Assembly (NCBI GenBank): GCA_026120035.1
Contig: JALRME010000012.1
Coordinates: forward strand, 310,001-374,000
DNA from: Coleophoma eucalyptorum
Taxonomy: Eukaryota > Ascomycota > Leotiomycetes > Helotiales > Dermateaceae
Direction: 5' to 3'
Length of the DNA: 64,000 nt
Of the stretch, positions 34,801 through 43,805 are shown piece after piece. Made by a program: the position numbers and the translations under genes. The notes beneath the pieces were generated by a model that searched no databases, had not been told where the DNA came from, and worked only from the letters and a program-made list of their open reading frames with translations. Each line of letters opens with the position of its first letter. The stretch's first letter is position 1.

Positions 34801-35413
34801 GGCCTGCTTTGGAAACAGGGGATGTTTGAAACTTGTTGGAGTTTGTCACAAGCCTGCAAAAGTAACAAGCAGAAGCGCTCTTCAGTGGAGCGAAACTGGG
34901 GTCGCTTTGCCACCCCAAGTCTCAAACTCCGACATCATGTTCATCTTCTCTCGCGAACCTGTCGTATGATATGATATAGGGGCTGTTTTCATAACTATTA
35001 TTTCGCTCAAACATGACAAGAAAAATATTATAAAAATATTGCCAGATACCTGCCATAGAGTCCGAACCATGTCTTCAATTTGGCTAATAAGCGATATCGA
35101 AAGATCTCAGTTGCAGACGCTCGCTACAGGATCTTCATCACAGCAAGCTAGCGTCGAACGGCTTGTCGCCGTGGGTGGAAAGACGGGCGGAACTGCCCTC
35201 CTTCGGGCTGACGTGTGGAACCCTCAACCTCTAGATATTATTTAGTCCAACAATGACAGTTCCTACTCCGTAATCCTCTTTCTTGCTTCTGTTCCTGACT
35301 GTCATCAACAATAAGGTCGGCCCTTAGTGTCAGCCATGATCTGATTCCACCCTACCGGTTCACTGCGGCGCCTGTTGCACGAAGGATAGGCCTTGTAGCC
35401 TTACGGAATCGTG
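31893..35413. other. Long intergenic region between divergent genes
   Basis: 3.5 kb with no supportable gene. The part near 32970-33043 is a GAGA-rich tract. The part from about 33980 to 35060 is conspicuously AT-rich and lacks open frames, unlike the surrounding DNA. Both promoters (tetraspan gene on minus, F-box gene on plus) should lie here. Confidence 0.55.
32971..33043 (+). repeat. GA-rich simple repeat (GAGAGA/GAGAGG)
   Basis: About 70 bp of almost pure purine on the plus strand, built of GAGAGAGG-type units. Such tracts are common in fungal promoters and can bind GAGA-type factors, but no function is shown. Confidence 0.8.
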
Positions 35414-38400
35414 ATGGCTGCCGAAGACAAACATGCCCGACAGACAATGCTGGAGCAAGTGGGCAGCTTCAAGGAGGACAAGAAAGCAAGGCCAAGGAAA
35501 AGCGCGGCTTTTGATCGGTTGCCAGATGAAATCATCGAGCAGTCAGTATTGCTTCCACAAGGCTGGTATATGCAGCTTATGCGCAACCTACTAACATTTC
35601 ATCCCCAAGAATTCTCGAGCTCACTTCACCGAATTCCTTTGCGTCATTGATCGTACTGAATCGCAAATGGCGGATGATCTCGCAGCAATCCTACCTCTAT
35701 GCCCACCACCTCTCCCTATGTCCTTCGTACAATGCCGCGCACCGAGGCGCCCCTCCTCCCGAGGACGAAGACAGCCTTCCTCTGCTCCGGCGTCAATTTG
35801 CCCACGAGATTAAGCGCAACCTCTTCGATGCATATCTGCGGCCGAAAGAGACGGTGATAAATCTGGTGTCTACATCGATCAGCTCTACATCAGCCCCCGG
35901 AGGCGAGGCCTTCCAATTCAGTTTATCACCAAAGGGTCATCATTTGTTGGCGTATAGTTCTTCCCGAATACATGTGCTGGATGTAACGGGCCAGGAACTG
36001 GTTGTGAAACGCGAACTGAAGATACTCCGGCGACCTGTCTCTACAACAATCACTGATGATGGATCTTTATTGGCAGTCCTCTCTACAGATCTACAAGTAG
36101 ACATCTATGATCTAACTGGGAAGCATCCCAAACATTGTCGCGTTGTAGAATTGGACCACACACCCAGGACTATTGCGCTCTCTCCCGAAGGCTCTGTCTT
36201 GGCTGCCGCGTACGATTCTGGGGTAGAAGTATCATCTCTTGATTCCACTGCGGGTACAGATCGCAGATCAGTAAAATGTTATGCTGTCGATTCACTGTCA
36301 TTTTCTCAGGATGGCAGACAGTTGCTTGGCACAACCCTTCAGTCCAGAAGTTCAAGTACAGTTGTGCTTACTGCGCCTTATTATGATCCGGGGACTTCCT
36401 TGTCGGATACAAGTGTCAGTGCTCTTTGGACGACTTCCATCCTTTTCCCTAACGGTAGTCGTGACTGCAGTCATGCCGTCCTTCTACCGAGCTCTATTGA
36501 TGACGAAGCCAGCTGGACTTTTACTTATGATCGAGCTTTCGAAACCTTTCGAGCTGTTCGCATAGATGATCTGCGTAATGGGACCACCTATTTCACTGGA
36601 CCAACCGCACATTCTGGTTCAGTCACCCATTTACTTCCAAGCACACTTCCGGCGGCGAGCAGTTCAGGCGATCTAGTGGCTGCAGGGTTTCATGGTTCTA
36701 TTTGGCTTTATGGGGTTCCAGAAGATCTTGATGCTCCTACAAGTATAAGTATGGGCACAAGCAGTAGTGCTGATAGCGAAGTTGGTTCACCCTCGAGCCC
36801 CATAGGTCGTCGAAATAGCGCACCATCACTACAGTCTCCCAATCGACAGCCAGGCAGCGGAAGAGTACCACAGTGGCAGATCCTGTGTGATAGGTTTAGG
36901 AACACCTTTGTCGAAGGTCGAAAAGCAAGTACATTGACAGGCGTGAGTGCCATGACTTGGATCAGCCAAAACCATAGGTCTCATGCCGAGCGACTTGTTG
37001 CTGTTGCTCCTGGGGTTGGAGAAAAATGTTCCATGGACGATGATGGAATGAGTCCAACGGACGGCGGCCGTATTACTATACTGGACTTTGATTACAATAT
37101 TTCTGATGGCAGGAAGAGAGTGGTAACTATAGAAGTTGGCCAGAAAGAACCCGAGATCTTAGAGGAAGAGCAAAAAGACCTGGAGACAGAAGTAGCACTT
37201 GTAAGACGAAGGACTGTGGCACAACGACAGGGAGGTCACAGTTTCTCTCATTCGCTTACAGCACTTCGGCCACCAATTCCAGCAGCGCCCATAATACCGA
37301 GCAGGGAGGCCGCTCGTGTGTCTTTCGGAGTTTCTTCAGTCAGAGAACCAAGTCAATCTACTCATGATCTGGATGATTCTGCATCTGCCGATGAAGAGGA
37401 AGCGTTTGATGCACCCTATTCCCAAACAAACCCGCGTTCTGTTACAACCCTACGTCGTGCGGCCACAGCAGCAGCAAACAATCGTCGCTTACATCCTCGA
37501 GCGGTAGCTCAGGAACATATTGAGTATCGTCGTGCCGATGGTCGAGAAGAACATCCCCATGAAAGCGATGCCGACAATTGGGTCCCACCGCCCCCACCTT
37601 ATTCCAAGGAGCCAGTTCCGACGTTGCCGGAACATATACAGAGATCAATTCTTGCACAGGCAAGTCACAAACCACAACAAATAAGCACCCTGCACAATTC
37701 GGCTGTTAGCGACTTAGCCGACCTTGGAAGTTTGCAACGTTCACGAACCACATTTTCGTCGGCTCGTCCACGTGGCTCAAGCCTTCAGCGTATCCCAAGT
37801 GAATCTACAACAAGAACCGCAAGTGTTACATCTAGAGAAGACGAATCCCCCAGACCCTTGACAAGTCCTGCTACCATCACATTCGATGATATTTATGACG
37901 TGTCGCCTCCATCAAGTCCACGACTGGCTGCTAGGCAACCTGCACCAGCCCCTATTCAAATCCCAAGAAAACCTGTAGCCACTGGAACAGGACCGGGAGC
38001 ACCAGAACAGTTTTCGGAGGTGTCACCTGCAACTACCAACTTGCGACATCCTATGCGATCAGCTCCACAGATTTCAACTAATCAGCTAATCACTGCACCT
38101 ATGCACACACAAGACTCGAGGCAAGCAATGCCAACCTCTGCTCAAATAGAAACATCTGAGGCTACTGCAACTTCCTCTAATGCGGTGCTCACGCGAGGGC
38201 ATCTGGACAAAGATCTTCCACCACCACCAAATGATGATTATCGCCTGTTATCCCCACCCCCTACAACAGAAGGCTTGCTTGGTGATGATGGCATGCCAAA
38301 ACTTCAACCTTCGCCACCTCTACCTCATCGAAGCGAGACAGTTCCGATTCGTGCCCAGGTAGTTGAGAGTGAAGATATCTTAACCATACCAAAACGAAGC

Positions 38401-39192
38401 GAGACTGCCCCAGCTGCCCCAATTGAAGCGCCGGTAGATCCCCATGGGGCTGCTATAGCTCCGCTGAGCATGCCTAGTGCAGACCAGCTTGCTCGTTTAA
38501 AAACTCGGAGGGGGCGCCCTCGAAATCTGTCAAATCCATCTAGACCTCGTGCTGGATCTAACCCAATCAATCAGCCACATTTAGCACCGCGCAACCAGAG
38601 TGCAACTTCTTCAAGATCATCTTCTCGAGAATCATCCATGAGGCGCTCAGTCTCAGATCCAAGTCGAATGCAAAGTCCAAACTTCAGTCATGGCTCACCA
38701 GAGAAGCCCCAGGGCATACCTCGTGCAGCTGCGGGAGCAATTGGTAGATCCCCTAGCAATTCTCGTTTAGCGCCTTCCAATTCACCGTCACACGCACCTC
38801 ATCCACCATCAGCATCCCCATCTCGACGGGTAAGTAAGCGAAACTCTAATCCGCGCCTCGAGACATCAGAATCCTTAGAAGACCGGGCATCAATGACACG
38901 CCTGGAAACCATTCGGAGCGTCGATACGGCTCCGGAACCCTCGCCATCTTTTATGACTCCCAAACCCCTGACGCTAGGCCGCACACCTAGCCGGGCTGGG
39001 AAAAGCGCTGCGAAGAATATCCAGGATGCGAAGAAGAGGGGTTGGAGAGCTAGTATGCGGAAGGATAAGAGTAAGACTAAGACTTTCCTACAGCAGGAGC
39101 AGGGTGATAGCCTAAGCTGGAGGAATTTGTCAAGTGAGAATGTTGCGGCGGCAAAGGAAGATAAGAGCGGTGGGAAATGCACTGTCATGTAA
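35414..39192 (+). CDS. F-box protein with beta-propeller-like region, long disordered tail and C-terminal CaaX box
   Basis: Predicted 1236 residues from exons 35414-35541 and 35610-39192. The 68-nt intron (GTCAGT/CCAAG, branch CTAAC) falls inside the F-box and joining restores it: FDRLPDEIIEQ then ILELTSPNSFASLIVLNRKWR. F-box proteins give substrate choice to SCF ubiquitin ligases. Residues about 110-480 read as WD40/propeller-like strands (FQFSLSPKGHHLLAYSSSRIHVLDV, TITDDGSLLAVLSTDLQVDIYDL, IALSPEGSVLAAAYDSGVEV). The rest is Pro/Ser-rich disorder with PPPPY-type (WVPPPPPYSKEP) and many SP motifs. The tail is basic (KKRGWRASMRKDKSKTKTF) and ends GGKCTVM, a CaaX box with Met at X, which farnesyltransferase would favour. 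Membrane attachment through a lipid plus polybasic stretch is inference. I know no named fungal gene for this combination. Confidence 0.87.
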
Positions 39193-39659
39193 ATTAGGTC
39201 GTCGTAGACATGGATGACTGGCTCTCCTTTATACCTTGTTTTCTTATGTTGTAATTTAGGAAGATCTCCTTGCCAATTGCCAGAGACATCTAGAATGTAC
39301 AGGCTCAAGGAATAATAGACAGATATGTGACTGGAACTGATTTGAGTGCACGCTAACCAATACTCATTCTCTTGCGACTTGGGTAAATATAGTCAGGTTT
39401 GAAGTACATATTTCCGGGTTCTCAAATAAAATTATTCTTCGAAATGTTTTTTTTTTCTTTATCTACTACCCAGGCAGAATTTTTTCTGAGAAGGGTTCTC
39501 ATTAATACATCAAAGGCATGTCGAAATGTAATTGCTGGTATTCTACGGATCAGTTTGTACCATCAACATCTCTCCTCCCTTGCCAATGCACCAAGAAAGT
39601 AATACTGTAGCGGTATGGTACCCAACCCGCCAAGTCACTGAGAATAGAGAAGTATGTAA
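39193..39659. other. Intergenic, convergent 3' ends
   Basis: The gap between the F-box gene (plus) and valyl-tRNA synthetase (minus) is AT-rich, with a T-run near 39447. No gene is seen. Confidence 0.7.
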
Positions 39660-42600
39660 TTACTCGAGCTTGAGGGTCTCAAATTGCTTGAGTGTCTCCT
39701 CGAAGCCTCTCTTCTCGGTTTCCAAATCTGCTAACTTTTGCTTGTCTGTTGCTTGCAGTTGAAGATTGGCCTTCTCTTGGTAAACGGGATCCTCAACGAT
39801 CTTCTTCTGCTTCTCAAGGTTCATCTTAGTCTTCTCGAGTTTCTTGGTTGCCTTGGAGATCTCAGCTTCGATGTCGACGCGACCCTTTACGTGCAGGAAA
39901 ACCGCGGCAGCGGAGGAGACGGAGAAGATGACACATCCGGATGGTCGGGCATCTGTCGGTGAGAGGACAGATAGTGAAGAGATTCCCTTGCCGGAGAGAG
40001 ACTTGATTGACTGAAGTTGAGAGGTAGCGGTCTCGTGAGCGGTTGCATCATATGTGTGGATGAATACTGGTATGTATTAGTAAAGCTTTTGATAATAGAT
40101 ACGTTATGCTTACCATTGCCCTCATCCTTAAGAGAATATTCAGACATCAAGGATCGGACACCCTTGGAGATACCAAGAACAAGATCGTAAGCGGCCTCGG
40201 AAGCTGGATCGTCCTTCTCGGCTTCATAGACAGGGTACTTTGCAACTCCAACAGAAGAAGTCTTGTCATCAGGACGGCGTGGGAGACGTTGCCACAACTC
40301 TTCAGTAATGAAAGGCATGAATGGGTGAATCATGGTTAGAGCACCTTCCAAAGCGGTGTACAGAGTATCCATTGCCGAACGCTTCTCCTCATCAGTACCA
40401 TCTTGCAAAATTGCCTTTGAGTTCTCAATGAAGACGTCGCAGAGCTGGTTGAGAATATACTGGTAGACAATCGTTGTTGAACGCATGAATTCACGATCTT
40501 CCAATGCTTGGTTGATCTCCTTTGCTGCAGTGGTAAGGTTGTGTAAGATCCACTTCTCCGCCAGAGACTCTTTACCGGTGAGCTTGTTGGTCTTTTGTGG
40601 TACAAAGTCATTTCCAAGTCTACCGATGACATACTTAGTTGCCTGGTAGATCTTGTTACAGAACTTTCGGTATCCGTAAATAACCTTGACGTCAAAGGCA
40701 ATATCACCACCTCCGGTAGTATATGAGACAAGGGCAAAACGAAGTGCATCAGTACCACACTCTGGGATTCCATCGGGGAAAGCAGTCTTCTGGTACTTCT
40801 TGGCCTTCTCGACTTCCACTGGGTCAAGGTTTCCAGTCAAAAGCTTCTTATGGAGCTCCTCCAAAGAGATACCATTGATGACATCTTGAGGATCGATGAC
40901 ATTTCCCAAAGATTTCGACATCTTACGTCCATCGGAGTCGCGAATGAGGGAATGGCAGTAGACCTCGGTGAAGGGTACCTTTCCAGTCATCTTCAAACCA
41001 AACATAACCATGCGTGCAACCCAGAAGAACAGAATATCCCAACCGGTCTCCAAGACAGATGTTGGATATAACTTTTCAAAGTCATGTGTCTTGTTTGGCC
41101 ATCCAAGAGTGGCGAAAGGCCATAGTCCAGATGAGAACCAGGTATCAAGGACATCTTCATCTCTCTCAAGTTTGAAGACCTTGCCGGGTAGAGCGGCCTT
41201 TGCCTTTGCATGCGCCTCCTCTTCTGTTCTTCCTGCAAACCATAACTTGCCATCAGCACGGTCACCAACCTGACCTTCGATCTCAGCAAAATACATCGGT
41301 GCTTGATGGCCCCACCACAGTTGACGAGAAAGACACCAATCGTTGATATCTCTCATCCATCTCAGATAGCTTTGCTTGGCAGATTCTGGTCGAATTTTGA
41401 TTTCTCCAGACTCTACAACCTTGATTGCTGCGTCTGCCATCTCGCGCATGCTCATCCACCATTGTGGCTTCATAAGTGGCTCGATAATGTCCTTGGACTT
41501 TTCTCCTAACGGGACAGTCATTGGGTTGTCTTTCTTGTCAACGTACAAGCCGGCCTTCTTGAGATCATCCTGAATAGTGTAGCGAACATCAAAGCGCTTC
41601 TGGCCTTGGTAAGGTCCAGCGTTCTCATTCATCAATCCACTGTCTGTCAAGATGTTGATGAACTTGAGGTTGTGTCGCTGACCCAATGCAAAATCATTGG
41701 GGTCATGGGCAGGGGTAATCTTTACTGCACCAGTTCCGAAATCCTTCTCAACATAGGTATCCGCAACAATAGGCATCAGGCGTCCTGGAATGAAAGGATG
41801 AACTGCATTCTTTCCAACGAGGTGCTTGTAGCGATCATCATCAGGGTGAACTGCGATACCAGTATCTCCAAGCATTGTCTCAACACGGGTGGTGGCCACC
41901 TCGATCTGCTCCTCAGAGCCTTCAATCTGGTATTTGAAGTGAACAATGACACCAAACTCGACCTTCTTATCATAACCTGGGACATCAAGCAGAGTACGGC
42001 CGGTGAGTTCCTTGTTGACAACTTCTAGATTGGATAGAGCAGTGGTGAGCTTGCAGTCCCAGTTGACAAGTCGGTTGGCACGGTAGATGATTCCCTCGTT
42101 ATGAAGCTGAACAAACGTCTCAGTGACGGCCGCAGAGAAATTGCTGTTCATGGTGAATTGTTCTCGAGTCCAATCAAACGATCCTCCCATGGCTCTCAGT
42201 GTATTATTGATCTTCTTATGGTACTCATCCTTCCATTCCCATACAAGCTTGATGAACTCCTCTCGGCCCAGATCATGGCGTGTCTTTCCTTCTCGTCGGT
42301 AAAGCATGTTTTCAACAACACTCTGAGTTGAAATACCTGCATGATCACATCCTGGCAGCCACAAGGTGGTCTTGCCATGCATACGGTTGAAACGAATCAT
42401 GACATCCTGCAAAGCATTGGGAAGAGCGTGGCCCATGTGAAGACTTCCAGTGACGTTAGGTGGCGGCTCTACGATTACGAATGATCCCTCCGGCTTGACC
42501 TCGCCATCTGCTGTGAATTGTGGCTCGTGGATCCCCGATTTCTCCCAGTATGGTGCCCATCCAGACTCTACGGCCTTTGGGTTGTAAGCCTTCAATTGAG

Positions 42601-43308
42601 GATCGTCGAAAGATTTGAGAACTAAAGGGCATCAGCGGTACGCAACATATTGGAACGAATCACAACATACTCTTCTTGTCTCCAGCGGGAGTTTCTTCCA
42701 CCCATGGCGGCAATTTCTCCTCTTCAGCTTTCTTTTCGGCCTTGGCCTTCTTCTCTTGAGTCTTACTAGAAGTCGCAGCAGAAGTAGCGGATTTTGCCTT
42801 CTTTTGATCAAATTTGGCCTGCTTCTCAGCCTTCTTACGCTCTCGCTCGACTATAGACGATATGGTCAGCAACTTGATCGCTGCAAGCTACCACGAAAAG
42901 AACCTTAGACCAAGTACGTACGTTCCTTCTCACTCTTCACCTTTGGCTCGCCTGCACCGGCGGTTCCAACCTTGCTGCCAGCATCCTGCCCAGGTGTATG
43001 TGCGCCCAAAGGATCGGCGTTCGCGGCTCCTGCAAGTGCGGCTTTGGTCTCAGCAGAGACAGCAGGGGGTTTGCCAGAAACCGGACCAGTCTCCTCCCCA
43101 ACTGCGCAGAATGTTAGTATCAATTCGGCTTCGAGCTGGCGTTCTGAAGCAGTTGATGTGAATCGCTGCAACGACAGACTTTTGAATACAGCGTTGACAA
43201 ACAGCAACAGAGTTGGTCCGCAAGCTTTCATAAAGCTTTCACTTGTACTAACAAAGTGTAAATCGACTCTCACTTACTGGGGTTGTACGACGCTGCATTG
43301 GTCGCCAT
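39660..43308 (-). CDS. Valyl-tRNA synthetase, probably dual cytosolic/mitochondrial
   Basis: Predicted 1101 residues (yeast Vas1 is about the same size); charges tRNA-Val with valine. Five exons join in frame: 43308-43278, 43101-42922, 42850-42671, 42621-40114 and 40066-39660. Introns are 176, 71, 49 and 47 nt. The N-terminal 130 residues are Lys/Ala/Glu-rich, as in eukaryotic class I synthetases. The HIGH signature is HMGH (192-195) within [13 protein letters not shown]. The KMSKS loop is at 697-701 ([15 protein letters not shown]). CDHAGISTQ, the editing-domain stretch [12 protein letters not shown] and the C-terminal coiled-coil arm ([19 protein letters not shown]...) are all present. This is equivalent to yeast VAS1 and Neurospora cyt-20, where one gene serves both compartments. 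No mitochondrial presequence follows the ATG, but a basic in-frame extension lies upstream of it (43309-43386). Confidence 0.95.
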
Positions 43309-43386
43309 TCTGATGGTGGGATATCTCCAAGTACTTCTGTAAGGCGACCTGCGCACCCAGAGTGCTCTAAGAAGGAATTTAGACGT
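43309..43386 (-). other. AUG-less N-terminal extension of valyl-tRNA synthetase, candidate mitochondrial presequence
   Basis: Reading minus-strand codons upstream of the ATG at 43308, the frame stays open for 40 codons to a TGA and contains no ATG. The nearest 26 codons encode a peptide with seven Arg, one Lys, no acidic residue and several Leu/Trp/Ser (SKFLLRALWVRRS, then PYRSTWRYPTIR). An ACG codon at 43386-43384 has A at -3 (GACACCACG) and would begin this basic part; just upstream of it lie acidic residues. Initiation at ACG is known for yeast ALA1. Use of this codon here is inference. Confidence 0.55.
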
Positions 43387-43805
43387 GGTGTCTGTATCTT
43401 CCTGAAAGACCTGGGGCAAACAAGCTCAATGGCGTCGCTGTCTGTGAAAGTTGTAGTTTGGATTACAACTTCACGTTCATGAATGAAGCTAAGTCTGAGT
43501 CAACATAGACGTGACACACAATCAAAGCAATTTTGTGTTCCTGCACGCACCGTAGCGTAGCCTCGTGCAAACGGCCAGCCGGCGTGCGCGGCCGCTAGCG
43601 CCAACACATTTCCGACAGCCTTGGACGCGTTGGGTGTCGCGTGGGCTCGAGGCTGTGGAAACAACTCTTGATGCTATCATCATCCTATCTTACCACGACA
43701 AGACTTGGTGGAACATCAATATCGTACACAATAGCATGGGGGGGCTGAGTCTGGCCGCAATGTGAGCCCAGGTCGTCTTTTAATAGTTCAACAATCTTTT
43801 ACATC
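43387..43805. promoter_or_regulatory. Bidirectional promoter region of valyl-tRNA synthetase and MLH2-type genes
   Basis: The 497 bp between the two start codons (43308 and 43806) must hold both promoters. It is GC-rich around 43560-43640 and carries an MCB-like element at 43625-43630. No TATA box is obvious. No gene is seen within it. Confidence 0.6.
43625..43630. promoter_or_regulatory. MCB-like element (ACGCGT) upstream of the MutL homologue
   Basis: A perfect ACGCGT palindrome lies 175 bp before the MutL-homologue start codon, with a near-match (TCGCGTGG) about 10 bp on. In yeasts this hexamer is bound by the MBF factor, which drives replication and repair genes at G1/S. One hexamer can occur by chance. 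Confidence 0.35.

Noticed and set aside
34583..34918. 111-codon minus-strand frame in the AT-rich island, possible small secreted or relic protein
   Set aside because: It has no signal peptide, domain or Cys pattern. It could be a decayed gene, but nothing supports a specific origin.
42905..43273. In-frame ATG within the first valyl-tRNA synthetase intron giving a presequence-like N-terminus
   Set aside because: The stretch has a clear GTAAGT donor, CTAAC branch and GCAG acceptor, and retention from the normal ATG hits a TGA at once. Using it would need a separate transcription start inside the intron. The upstream ACG extension is the simpler source of a mitochondrial form.
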